Of a DNA stretch of 64,000 nt, positions 48,874-57,350 are shown in pieces. The translations under genes and the position numbers were made by a program. The notes below the pieces were generated by a model. That model made no database searches. It was not told where the DNA came from and worked only from the letters and a program-made list of their open reading frames with translations. The stretch lies in contig JAJVIH010000016.1 in the NCBI GenBank assembly GCA_022072125.1, forward strand, positions 291,205 through 355,204. Direction: 5' to 3'. Within the stretch, counting starts at the first letter, position 1; each line of letters opens with the position of its first letter. This stretch comes from Myxococcota bacterium. Lineage in GTDB: Bacteria; Myxococcota; JAJVIH01.

Positions 48874-49948
48874 GGAATCCGGAGAAGCCCGGCAGCGCGC
48901 GCACCGCCGCTAGCAACCAGGTTCCGCCCGCCGTGCAGACGAGCCGGGTCCGCGCCACGCGCGCCTGCTGGCGCAGGGGGGAAGACGGCGAGATGCGCGC
49001 CGCGTCCTTGGCGGTGGTGATCAGCAGGGCGCCTTCATGCCGCTGGAGCGCCCGGAGTATTTTCCGTTCGCCGCCGCCCGCGTACCGGTGATGATCCGCG
49101 TACCAGAGGGTCTCCGCCACTTCACCCCCCAGGTGTTCGATGGCGCGCTGGAAACGCCCGGGGCTTGCGATCCCGGCGAATAGCACGCAGCGTTTCCCCC
49201 GCAGATCCTCCGGCGCAAGAACGGCGCCAGGACCCATGGGTTCGATAGCGGTGATCCGCCGCTCCAGCATGGCCATGCGCGGCCCGTCATGGCTGAAGGG
49301 GATATTCAGGCCGCGTTCTGGATCGCGCGCCGGTTCGCCGTCGCTGATGAAGCAGATCAGCGGCAGGGCGCGCAGCCGTTCGGGCGGCTCGCGCAACGGA
49401 CCGGCGGGGAAGCGTTTTCCGTTGCCCACGGGTTGCCGCGCCGGCAGCGCCACCGCGTGCATGTCACAAATGAGTCCGCGGCTTTGCAGGCTGTCATCGA
49501 AGAGGATCAAATCCGGCTTTGCTCCGCTGTCCATCAATAGCCGGACCCCTTCCTTGCGCTTGGCCGCGCAGACGATCCGCCACTGCGGATGTTGGCGCTT
49601 GAGCATCAGCGGCTCATCCCCCGCGCGGGAGGAATCCATGTTGGTCTCCACCTCCAGGACGGCGCTGTCTTCATCGTCGCGGCCATAGCCGCGGGTGACC
49701 ACGGCGACCCGCCGGCCCGCGCCGGAGACCCATTCGCCGAAGTATTCCACCAGCGGGGTTTTGCCGGCCCCTCCCGCCCAGATGGAGCCCACCCCGAGCA
49801 GCGCCGCGCGCGTGTCCGGACGTTCCGCCGCCGCCCGATCTTCCGCGAGGACGCGGTCAACCAACGATCCGGTCAGGCGCGCGAAAGGCTCCAGCAGACG
49901 GGAGGCCGGGCCATCACGCAGCATCCAGGGTTGAGGAAAACGGATCAT
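48857..49948 (-). CDS. lpxK: Tetraacyldisaccharide 4'-kinase (LpxK) with altered DDGxQH motif
   Basis: 363 residues; phosphorylates the 4' position of the lipid A disaccharide at the inner membrane. The Walker A is GSIWAGGAGKTP (55-65 region, Lys63); VVTRGYGR, AGDEPLML (Asp111, the expected catalytic Asp) and WYADHHRY (conserved His pair) are present. The normally conserved DDG-F/L-QH segment reads DDSLQS (151-156): Gly and His are both replaced by Ser. The rest is normal, so function is likely kept, but this change deserves a check. The ATG overlaps the heptosyltransferase stop as ATGA; lpxL overlaps the 3' end by 17 bases. Confidence 0.88.
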   Translation of the reverse strand: MIRFPQPWMLRDGPASRLLEPFARLTGSLVDRVLAEDRAAAERPDTRAALLGVGSIWAGGAGKTPLVEYFGEWVSGAGRRVAVVTRGYGRDDEDSAVLEVETNMDSSRAGDEPLMLKRQHPQWRIVCAAKRKEGVRLLMDSGAKPDLILFDDSLQSRGLICDMHAVALPARQPVGNGKRFPAGPLREPPERLRALPLICFISDGEPARDPERGLNIPFSHDGPRMAMLERRITAIEPMGPGAVLAPEDLRGKRCVLFAGIASPGRFQRAIEHLGGEVAETLWYADHHRYAGGGERKILRALQRHEGALLITTAKDAARISPSSPLRQQARVARTRLVCTAGGTWLLAAVRALPGFSGFHAAPP

Positions 49949-50979
49949 GCAAAACTATCCAGCGCCTTCAACACCCGTTCCGGAGTGAGTTCGCGCATAC
50001 ACCGGTGGTGGTCCAGGGGACATCCGGCGCCGCCGAGGTTAGAGCACGGCTGGCAGGGCAAATCCAGATGGAGGACATGGTGATCCGGACCGCGGGGCGC
50101 CCAGCGCTCGACGGGAGTCGGTCCGAACAACCCCACGGTGGGTACGCCGCAGGCCGCGGCCAGATGCAGCGGACCGGAATCGGCGCTGATCACCCGTTTC
50201 GCGCACCGGATCAGGGCCGCCAATTCCCCGGTGTCCATGCCGCCGGCGGCGGGCAGCAGGGACAGTCCGGAAAGCCTCCGCAATTCTTCCGCCATCGCCT
50301 CTTCTCCGGGACCATGGAGCAGAACCGCTGGAACGCCCTGCCGGTCCAGGGCGTGGAACAGTTCCGCCGCGTGTTCCAGCGGCCATGCCTTGCTGGAACG
50401 GCTGGCGTGAGGATGAAGCGCCACGAATCCCCCGGGGGGAAGCGCGTGAGCCTTCATAAATCGCAAGGCGGCAGCCGCGGCGTCGCGGCTTTCCCATACC
50501 GCCAGGGGGAAGCGATCGGCCCGCGCACCGGCGGATTCCGGCGCCCAGTCCGGCGGAAGCGCATCAAAATACCAGTCCGCCTGCCAGACATGGCGGAAGA
50601 CACGGGGAAAACCCGTCAGTTCGCGGAGGGCGTCCAGCGCGCCGCGCTTGCGGAAAACCCCATGAATCCCAGGCTTTAGCCGTCTTGCAAATAGGCGGGT
50701 GGAGAGTTTGCCTTGGAGATCCACAACCGCCAGGGGTTGGCCGCTGGGACGCCATGCCGCCCGATCCTCCCAGGCGATGGATTCGATTCCCGGCGCCGTC
50801 GCGAACAGGGGCAGCAGGGCCCGGCTGGTCATGAGGGTCAACCTGCCGTCCGGAAACCATGCCCGCAGCGCCTGCAACAAGGGCGTGGCCAGCACCACAT
50901 CCCCCAGCCGGCCGCAACGGATGAGCAGGGTATGTCCAGGCGCGGCCCGGCTGGCGGATTGGATGTGGGGCGGCTCCAT
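49945..50979 (-). CDS. LPS heptosyltransferase (GT9 family)
   Basis: 344 residues, GT-B fold; transfers ADP-heptose-derived heptose to the Kdo region or inner core. Family signatures: TLLIRCGRLGDVVLATPLLQAL at the N-terminus, VVDLQGKLSTRLFAR, FVALHPHASRSSKAWPLEHAAEL, and VISADSGPLHLAAACGVPTVGLFGPTPVERWAP at the donor site. ATG 50979 was chosen because it starts just before the first family strand; the open frame upstream is shadow of the desaturase gene. This is the first gene of the LPS operon; no clear promoter is seen in the 169-base divergent gap. Confidence 0.9.
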   Translation of the reverse strand: MEPPHIQSASRAAPGHTLLIRCGRLGDVVLATPLLQALRAWFPDGRLTLMTSRALLPLFATAPGIESIAWEDRAAWRPSGQPLAVVDLQGKLSTRLFARRLKPGIHGVFRKRGALDALRELTGFPRVFRHVWQADWYFDALPPDWAPESAGARADRFPLAVWESRDAAAAALRFMKAHALPPGGFVALHPHASRSSKAWPLEHAAELFHALDRQGVPAVLLHGPGEEAMAEELRRLSGLSLLPAAGGMDTGELAALIRCAKRVISADSGPLHLAAACGVPTVGLFGPTPVERWAPRGPDHHVLHLDLPCQPCSNLGGAGCPLDHHRCMRELTPERVLKALDSFA

Positions 50980-51148
50980 GACCCATGTGTAACATTTCCA
51001 GACCCCATGTGAGAAAGCTCCAATCTTCAATTGACCCGTGAAAATGAATATGGGACTCTGGATCGGGCAAATGACCGATGCCATCGCGGCGTGTCCGCGG
51101 CGGTGCGGAAGTTTTGCCCAAGCAGCAACATCACCTGACGGGGACCTT

Positions 51149-52195
51149 ATGAGCAGCGCCGCCCATGATCGCAAGGAACGAGTAGACTGGTTACTGTCCA
51201 TTCCCTTCATTCTGATGCACCTGGTTCCGCTGGCCATGTTCTGGCTTGACTTCACCTGGGTGGACATCACGATCGCGGTGGCGCTCTATTATGTCCGGAT
51301 GTTCTTCGTCACCGGCGGATATCACCGGTACTTCGCCCACCGGGGTTACAAGCTGAAGCGCTGGGCCCAGTTCCTGATGGCCTTCGGCGCCCAGACCTCG
51401 GCGCAAAAAGGCGCGCTGTGGTGGGCGGGCCATCACCGTCATCACCACAAGTTCAGCGACACCCCGGAAGACATCCACACCCCCAAGAAGGGGTTGCTGT
51501 GGAGCCATATCACCTGGATCATGTCCTAAAAATACCAGGAAACGCCGTTTCATCTGATCAAGGATTTCGCCAAATACCCGGAGTTGGTGTTTCTCAATAA
51601 ATGGCACTGGCTTCCGCCCTTCGCCCTGGCGATCGCCTGCTTCGCCATTGGCGGCTGGACGGGACTCGTGGTCTGGTTCTTCTTTTCGACCGTGTTGCTG
51701 TTCCACGGAACCTTTCTGGTCAATTCGCTGGCCCATATTGTCGGGCAGCGCCGTTATGTCACCACCGACACCAGCCGCAACTCGTTCATGATCACCTTTT
51801 TCACCCTGGGCGAGGGATGGCACAACAACCACCATCACTACGCGCCCAGCGCCCGCAATGGCTTTTACTGGTGGGAAATTGACATCACTTACTATGTCAT
51901 CCGGCTTCTCGAACTGGTTGGGGTGGCCTACGACGTGCGCGGCGTGCCGAAGCATATCATGGAGCGCAACCGCGTGCGCGACGGCCATTTCGACGTGGGT
52001 CTGTTCGGCAACTGGCAGCAGAAGGCGGCCCAGGCCCGGCAGCACGCGGAAGACTTGCGCAAGCAGGCGGGCGAGTTCGCTGAGGAACTCATGGAGTCCA
52101 CCCGCAAATCCGCCGGCGAGATTGTCGAGAATACCCGCAAATCCGCTGAAGAACTGGTCATCCTCAGCAAGGGCCCGATGGGCGTCAAGGAATAA
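51149..52195 (+). pseudogene. Membrane fatty-acid (acyl-CoA delta-9-type) desaturase interrupted by an in-frame TAA
   Basis: The frame from ATG 51149 runs to a TAA at 51527-51529 (codon 127) and continues open in the same frame to 52195. The parts together read as one desaturase: hydrophobic helices, His boxes GGYHRYFAHR and GHHRHHHKFSD before the stop, and EGWHNNHHHY after it. All three boxes bind the di-iron centre, so the product up to TAA cannot work alone. Homologous flanks ('WSHITWIMS' and 'KYQETPFHLIKDFAKYPEL') meet exactly at the stop, so one base change (such as GAA, CAA or AAA to TAA) explains it. The C-terminus has an extra amphipathic tail with 11-residue repeats (TRKSAGEIVEN, TRKSAEELVIL). 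TTG/GTG codons at 51584/51587 could restart. Nonsense mutation, readthrough or sequencing error. Confidence 0.85.
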
Positions 52196-52638
52196 TGACC
52201 GAAGGCTGGCGGAAGGGCCTCGCGGTGGGCTCCCTGTTGGCAACCTTCGCCGCGTTGACCATCGCCGCCGTCCATCATATCCGCTCCTCCCTCGCGTGGG
52301 ATGAATACCGGTACCTGCAAATCCAGGCGGCCAGCCAGGCGCCTGCGGCCCCCCAAACGCTGGTTCCCGCCGTGAGCCCCGCGCAGGCCGCGGTTCCCGC
52401 GGCGGCTGGCGGCCGCGCGCCGAGGCGTTCGTCCGTCATCCCGGCCGCGGACCCGGTTTTCCAACCCGGCGGATACGATGGCAAGGTTTACGCCACCATG
52501 CGGGGAAAGACTTTTCACCGTCCCAGCTGTCCTGTGCTTCATGGCGCGGACGAATCGCGTCTCCGCGAATTTCCGTCTCCCCGCAACGCCATGGTATTTC
52601 AACTGGAGCCATGCGAACGCTGTCATCCGGAACCCTGA
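52195..52638 (+). CDS. Membrane-anchored protein with Ada-like zinc-binding tail
   Basis: 147 residues. One N-terminal helix (GLAVGSLLATFAALTIAAV), an Ala/Pro-rich linker, then a C-terminal motif YATMRGKTFHRPSCPVLHG, PRNAMVFQLEPCERCHP. The spacing F-H-x3-C, L, then A...P-C-x2-C is that of the small Ada-type/nuclease-associated metal-binding domain, so one zinc is likely held by Cys/His. The role is unknown. ATG overlaps the desaturase stop (TAATG at 52193-52197), so it is coupled to that broken gene, and it overlaps the VanX gene by 28 bases. Confidence 0.65.
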   Translation: MTEGWRKGLAVGSLLATFAALTIAAVHHIRSSLAWDEYRYLQIQAASQAPAAPQTLVPAVSPAQAAVPAAAGGRAPRRSSVIPAADPVFQPGGYDGKVYATMRGKTFHRPSCPVLHGADESRLREFPSPRNAMVFQLEPCERCHPEP

Positions 52639-53336
52639 TCACCGCGGCTCTTGCGGCTTGCTGGCCGGCCTGGGACAACCCGGCTCTCGCCCAACCCCGA
52701 TCAGATGTCATGGAACCGTCCGCAGCCACCGCCGTCCGGCGTGATTCTCCTCCCGTGATCAGCGATCCGGCGGATCCGCGCGTGCGCCTGGTGGACGCCG
52801 GGGCGGCGATTCCCCACGCCAGGCTGGATGTACGTTACGCGACCGCCAACAACTTCACCGGAAAGACGCTGTACCCGATCGCCCGCTGTCTGTTGCGCAA
52901 GGAAGCGGTGGAAAAACTCAAACTGGCGGCGCAACGGCTTTACAAGCAGGGAATTGGCGTGGTGCTGCACGATTGCTACCGGCCCCATTCGATTCAATGG
53001 AAGCTGTGGGACGTGATTCCGAAGGAGGGCTACGTGGCCAACCCGCGCAAGGGTTCGGTGCATAACCGCGGTTGTGCGGTGGACCTGTCGCTCTATGATT
53101 TATCCACCGGAAAAACCCTTGAAATGCCGTCGGAGTACGACGAATTCAACCGGAAGGCGTGGCATTCCTGGAAGAACGCTCCCGCCCTCCAGTTGCGCAA
53201 CCGTGAAGTCCTGCGCGCAGCCATGACCCAGGCGGGATTCCGGGCCAATCCCATGGAATGGTGGCATTACGAACTTCCCCGGGCGGGCCGTTACCCGCTG
53301 CTGGATGTGCCCCTCGACGCGCGCGTGGCGGAATAG
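52611..53336 (+). CDS. VanX/DdpX-type D-Ala-D-Ala dipeptidase (M15 family), exported
   Basis: 241 residues with an N-terminal signal (LSSGTLITAALAACWPAWDNPALA). Zinc D,D-dipeptidase that splits D-Ala-D-Ala: DVRYATANNFTGKTLY, DCYRP, SVHNRGCAVDLSLYD (zinc His and Asp in SxHxxGxAxD) and the catalytic EWWHYEL. Periplasmic members such as DdpX recycle D-alanine from peptidoglycan; VanX of resistance clusters is cytoplasmic and comes with VanA/VanH, absent here. Recycling is therefore the likely role. The lytic transglycosylase gene downstream fits with peptidoglycan turnover. Confidence 0.9.
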   Translation: MRTLSSGTLITAALAACWPAWDNPALAQPRSDVMEPSAATAVRRDSPPVISDPADPRVRLVDAGAAIPHARLDVRYATANNFTGKTLYPIARCLLRKEAVEKLKLAAQRLYKQGIGVVLHDCYRPHSIQWKLWDVIPKEGYVANPRKGSVHNRGCAVDLSLYDLSTGKTLEMPSEYDEFNRKAWHSWKNAPALQLRNREVLRAAMTQAGFRANPMEWWHYELPRAGRYPLLDVPLDARVAE

Positions 53337-53478
53337 CCTGATCACCTGGAGCGGATGGAGCCGCCCGCCGCGCGCTTCAACGCCGCCATCTCCCCCCGGA
53401 CATTGCGAACCTCACCCCGCCGTGGAGCGGGAGATTTCTGTCTTTGGTTGAGCCATGCGGCTTGAATCAGCATGAAAA

Positions 53479-53506
53479 CCACCCCTTGCCGCGACGCAAG
53501 GGGTGG
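53479..53506. terminator. Hairpin between vanX-like and transglycosylase genes
   Basis: Perfect 11-bp stem CCACCCCTTGC/GCAAGGGGTGG with a 6-base loop, preceded by AAAA and without a T-tract, about 140 bases after the dipeptidase stop. On the minus strand it would be followed by TTTT. The remainder of the 294-base gap shows nothing. Confidence 0.5.
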
Positions 53507-53630
53507 CGAAGTTCCGGTGCGATGCGGCTGGGGCGGGATGGGGTGATTTTCCTTCTTCCGGATATCAAACGCCTTGGGAGGTCCGGAGCAAAATTGCCTG
53601 CGGGACAAAGGCTCATTACGATCCGGCTGC

Positions 53631-56084
53631 GTGACTCATCCAGACCCATCCCGCGGCGCCGCGGCCGCGATTTTGTTGTTCGTCCTTTTCGTGACGGCGG
53701 GGGGAACCATGCCGCCAGCACGGGCGGTCAACGGCGGCGGTCCGGCCACCGCGGCGGCGATTGACGCGCCGCCCATTCCGCCGCCAGACGAAGCGGAGGA
53801 GGAAGCGGGGGCCGCGTTTCCGTCTCCGGATGTTCTCACCTCTTCCGCGCCGCCCATGGCGAGCCGCGAATGGTTCAACTGGGGCGCGCCATTCAACCGC
53901 GCCCTGGATACGTTCCATCGCGGCGAACATGAAGCGGCGCTCCGGGAATTCGATCAACTGGCGGCCGCCGCGAAAGATCCGGTCATGATGTCGCGGGCGC
54001 GCCTGATGGCTGGCCGCGCCCTGCTGGAGTTGGAGCGTCCGCGCGAGGCGCTGGCGCGTTTCGAGGCCTGCGACATTCGCGAGTATCACCTCGCGGATGT
54101 ATGCGGCTGGTCGCGCGTCCACGCCGGATTTCTCCTGCGCGACTGGGCGGCGGCGCTGGACGCGGCGGACCGCTTCCTGCGCGAGCGCCCCCGCAGCCGC
54201 TTTTTCCGGCGGACGCAATTCAAGCGCGCGGACATCCTGTACGCCAGCGGACGCCTCCATGAAGCGCTGGAGTCCTACACCCGGCTGATCAAACGCCATC
54301 CGGCGTCGGAATTCAGCGATGCGGCGCGCTTCACAGTCGCCGATATCCTGCTGGAGTTGGGCCGGCAGGAAGAGGCTTCGCGCGCCTTCTGGACGTTGTG
54401 GACCGATTATCCGACGTCCGTGTATGCGCCGCGCGCGGCCAATCGTCTGCGCGAACTCCGGGACGCGCCAGTCAAGCCGGGCGCGAAAGAGCGTTTGAGA
54501 CGGGCCATCCGCTTTGAAGCGGCGCGCTGGCGAAAATCGGCCTACCTGGAATACACCTCGCTGATTGATCGCCTGAAGTCCGGATCGGATGAATACGAAA
54601 ACGTCCAACTCAAGCGCGCCAAATACCTGTTCGCGGAGAAGGAGAACGATTCCGCGCTGGGCCTTTTCAACCACCTCGCGGAAAGCTCGAAGCGCGATGA
54701 CATCCGCGCCGATGCGCTGCTGCACGTGGCGAGAATCCGCGCGCGCACCGGTCCGGCGGAAGACACCGCGGCGGCCTACCTGGAAATCGTCCGCCAGTTC
54801 CCCAAATCCCCTATCGCGGGCCGGGCGCTCTACATGGCCGGCTGGACCTGGTACGACAGCGGCGAGTATCGCAGGGCGATCCCATATTACGAACGGCTGG
54901 TGAAGGAATACCCCCGCTACGAGGAGATGGACGAAGCCTTGTGGCAGTTGGGGTGGAACCACTGGCTGCTGGGCGCCTGGAACAAGGCCGAGGGCGCCTT
55001 CCGCAAACTGGCGAGCGGTTACCCGGGGACGGAGAGCGGAGCGCGCGGCCGTTATTTCCTGGCGCGCGCGCTGATGAAGCAGAACCGCAGGGAGGCCGCG
55101 ATTTTCGAGTTGCGCCGCCTGCCCCTGGACGCCGCCGCCAGCTACTATAGCGTGCTGGCGGTGGGACAACTCAACGCCCTGAATACGCCGGCTTCGCTGA
55201 TGGCCGACGCCATGCGTCCGGATTACGATCAGATGCGCGATGGCCTGCGTGAGGCGCTGACGGCTAACCTGGATCCGGCTGGTCTGGAATCCGTCTTCGG
55301 TGATCCGGAGAGCCTGGCCGCCTTCCGCCGCGCCGCCGAATTGCTGGGCCTGGGCTTCTATGACGACGCCGTCGAGGAATTGCACGCGGTGCGGCGGGAT
55401 CGCAACAGCAACCCGCGGCTGATTGTGGCCCTGGCCCGCATGCAGGCCCTTGCCGGGGATTTTCACGGCATGTTCCAGATCGCAAGGATGCGCTTCGCGG
55501 GCGAACTGGAGCGCGAACTTCATCCCGGCAACCTGGATGTTTTCCGTCTGGCTTGGCCGGAGGCGTTTCCCGCCGAGGTCAAAAAACACGCGGGAGAATA
55601 TGGCGTGGATACCTCCCTGGTGCTCGCCATCATGCGCGAGGAGAGCACCTTCCGCCCCCGGGTGCGTTCGCCGGTGAACGCCATCGGGCTGATGCAAATC
55701 ATGCCCTACACCGGCCGCCGCATCGCCGCGCTGTTGCGGGCCGGTGATTATGAGACCGGACAACTGGCCATGCCGCAGGTCAGCATCCGTTTTGGCGCAT
55801 GGTATCTGTCGCAGTTGTTATACAAGTACCACGGCAACCCCGTGCTGGCGGCGGCGGCCTATAACGCGGGCCCGCGCGCGGCGGATCGCTGGCTGAGCCG
55901 CCATGGTCATATGGACATGGACGAATTCGTGGAGATGATCGGCTATCTCGAAACCCGCAATTACGTGAAGCGGGTCATTCGCAGCATGGCCATGTACCAG
56001 GTGCTTTATTCAGGCAGTTCGACGCTGACCGCCGCGCCGCTTTCCCGTCCACCCGCGCCGCCGCGCTCCAACATCAACTGGTGA
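53631..56084 (+). CDS. Soluble/periplasmic lytic transglycosylase with TPR superhelix (Slt70-like)
   Basis: About 817 residues. A hydrophobic signal (AAAAILLFVLFVTAGG) is followed by a Pro/Glu linker and a long tetratricopeptide-type superhelix (repeats such as FNRALDTFHRGEHEAALREFDQL, RADILYASGRLHEALESYTRLIKRHP, AGWTWYDSGEYRRAIPYYERLVKEYP). The C-terminal SLT domain has VDTSLVLAIMREESTFRP (catalytic Glu), SPVNAIGLMQIMPYTGRRIA and YHGNPVLAAAAYNAGPRAADRWL. It cleaves peptidoglycan glycan strands to 1,6-anhydro ends. The start is uncertain: GTG 53631 gives the best signal peptide; a TTG at 53574 adds 19 residues. No good ribosome site is seen for either. A small membrane protein gene follows one base after the stop. 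Confidence 0.9.
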   Translation: MTHPDPSRGAAAAILLFVLFVTAGGTMPPARAVNGGGPATAAAIDAPPIPPPDEAEEEAGAAFPSPDVLTSSAPPMASREWFNWGAPFNRALDTFHRGEHEAALREFDQLAAAAKDPVMMSRARLMAGRALLELERPREALARFEACDIREYHLADVCGWSRVHAGFLLRDWAAALDAADRFLRERPRSRFFRRTQFKRADILYASGRLHEALESYTRLIKRHPASEFSDAARFTVADILLELGRQEEASRAFWTLWTDYPTSVYAPRAANRLRELRDAPVKPGAKERLRRAIRFEAARWRKSAYLEYTSLIDRLKSGSDEYENVQLKRAKYLFAEKENDSALGLFNHLAESSKRDDIRADALLHVARIRARTGPAEDTAAAYLEIVRQFPKSPIAGRALYMAGWTWYDSGEYRRAIPYYERLVKEYPRYEEMDEALWQLGWNHWLLGAWNKAEGAFRKLASGYPGTESGARGRYFLARALMKQNRREAAIFELRRLPLDAAASYYSVLAVGQLNALNTPASLMADAMRPDYDQMRDGLREALTANLDPAGLESVFGDPESLAAFRRAAELLGLGFYDDAVEELHAVRRDRNSNPRLIVALARMQALAGDFHGMFQIARMRFAGELERELHPGNLDVFRLAWPEAFPAEVKKHAGEYGVDTSLVLAIMREESTFRPRVRSPVNAIGLMQIMPYTGRRIAALLRAGDYETGQLAMPQVSIRFGAWYLSQLLYKYHGNPVLAAAAYNAGPRAADRWLSRHGHMDMDEFVEMIGYLETRNYVKRVIRSMAMYQVLYSGSSTLTAAPLSRPPAPPRSNINW

Positions 56085-56085
56085 C

Positions 56086-56490
56086 ATGCCGCTGCCGGAA
56101 TACCATTCGCCAGCCGATCCGGTGGCGGCGCTGCCGCGCTGGGGCGTGCGCATCAGCGGGACGATGGCCGGGTTCATGGTTTCCGCGCTGCTGGCCTACG
56201 CCAACTACCGTGCCGGCTGGACCACCGAGTTCACCCCTTACGGTCCATACTGGCTTTTGGCCGCCATGATGTTCGCCTCGGCCGCCTATTTGCCTTTCCA
56301 CCTGAGGCGCGGATTGCTGGCGGCGCTGGGTTTCGGGGCGGCCGTTTGTCTGGTGATGCTGGCCGGAGTGATTGCAGTGGTGAAATGGGATGCGGCCTCC
56401 GCGGCTCCCCGTGCCGGCTGGGGGGCTATTCTGCTCTGGCTGTGTTTCGCCGCGATTCTGTGGATGACCCGTCCCCGCCGCCGCTGGTAA
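56086..56490 (+). CDS. Small four-helix membrane protein
   Basis: 134 residues with four predicted helices (GTMAGFMVSALLAYANYRA, YWLLAAMMFASAAYL, GLLAALGFGAAVCLVMLAGVIAVV, WGAILLWLCFAAILWMT), charged termini and a basic tail RPRRRW. No family is recognised. ATG is one base after the transglycosylase stop (TGA-C-ATG), so it is almost certainly translated with it. Confidence 0.65.
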   Translation: MPLPEYHSPADPVAALPRWGVRISGTMAGFMVSALLAYANYRAGWTTEFTPYGPYWLLAAMMFASAAYLPFHLRRGLLAALGFGAAVCLVMLAGVIAVVKWDAASAAPRAGWGAILLWLCFAAILWMTRPRRRW

Positions 56491-56612
56491 GCGCGCGGAG
56501 ATTCCCCTGTTCGCCGTCCTCGTGGGAATTTTCCCGCCGCCGCGAGGCGCATCGGGGATCGGATTGACGCGGCGTCAAAAGGACTATCGCCGCCGGGAGA
56601 GGTCTTTCGTGA

Positions 56613-57350
56613 TCAGCCAAGCGGGTCGGGGCGATTGCGCGCCGGCGCGGTGAAGGTGTGAATGCCGCATTCCACCTTGCCCTGGCCGCTCCAGCGCCCA
56701 TCCCGTTCGTTGGCGTTTTCATCCACCGGACGGGTGCAATGAGTGCATCCGATGCTTTTGTAACCCTGATCATGCAGGGTGTTGTAGGGCAGGTTGTTGT
56801 CCAGGATGTATTTCCACACCTGCTTGCGGTTCCAGTTGGCCAGCGGATTCAGCTTGATCAGCGAATGTCCCGAAGGCGTGACGGTCAGTTCCAGGATCGG
56901 CGTATTCTGGCGGGAAGGTCCCTGGTCGCGCCGCACGCCGTTTATCCAGCCGTCCATGTTTTGGATATGGGCTTCCAGCGGCGCCACCTTGCGAAGCTGG
57001 CAACATTGGTCGGGATCCCGTTCCCACAGCCGCGCGCCGTATTGTTCCTCCTGCTGGCCTGGGGTCAGCGCGGGCTTGACGGAGGTGACGGGCACGCCCA
57101 TTTCCGTCTCCACCCGTTCCTTGAGCTTCAGGGTTTCGGGGAACAGAAAATCCGTATCCAGGGTGAACACTTTCGGCGAAGGGGTGATTTGCTTCGCCAT
57201 GTGAATGATGACAATGCCCGACGGGCCCAGCGACGTGCCGATTTCCACCCGTTCCAGGCGCTCATACGCCCACTTCAGTATCTCCAGCGGCGCGGCCTTT
57301 TCGAGGGATTGTGACAATGCATCAATTTCTTCGACGCCATAGGTTATCAT
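56613..57350 (-). CDS. cysH: Adenylyl-sulfate (APS) reductase, CysH family
   Basis: 245 residues. Reduces APS to sulfite in assimilatory sulfate reduction. PP-loop: EIGTSLGPSGIVIIHMA; LDTDFLFPETL; then the two cysteine pairs that hold the 4Fe-4S cluster, DPDQCCQLRK and SIGCTHCTRPV, and the C-terminal catalytic cysteine in KVECGIH. Enzymes with both pairs use APS rather than PAPS. NGVRRDQGPSRQNTP and LNPLANWNRKQVWKYI are further family blocks. The gene stands alone; no cysDN, cysI or sulfate transporter is adjacent. A 24-codon ORF overlaps its start in another frame and could be a leader. Confidence 0.93.
   Translation of the reverse strand: MITYGVEEIDALSQSLEKAAPLEILKWAYERLERVEIGTSLGPSGIVIIHMAKQITPSPKVFTLDTDFLFPETLKLKERVETEMGVPVTSVKPALTPGQQEEQYGARLWERDPDQCCQLRKVAPLEAHIQNMDGWINGVRRDQGPSRQNTPILELTVTPSGHSLIKLNPLANWNRKQVWKYILDNNLPYNTLHDQGYKSIGCTHCTRPVDENANERDGRWSGQGKVECGIHTFTAPARNRPDPLG

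Noticed and set aside
51527..51529. Reassigned TAA codon (alternative genetic code) to explain the desaturase
   Set aside because: TAA ends other genes in the window cleanly, for example grpE at 42521-42523 and the desaturase frame itself at 52193-52195, so it is a normal stop here.
52611..53336. Vancomycin-resistance VanX
   Set aside because: The protein has an export signal and no VanA or VanH neighbours, so peptidoglycan recycling is more likely.
53616..55763. 715-codon minus-strand frame over the lytic transglycosylase
   Set aside because: Shadow of the transglycosylase; its predicted protein is His/Arg/Gln-rich without any fold.
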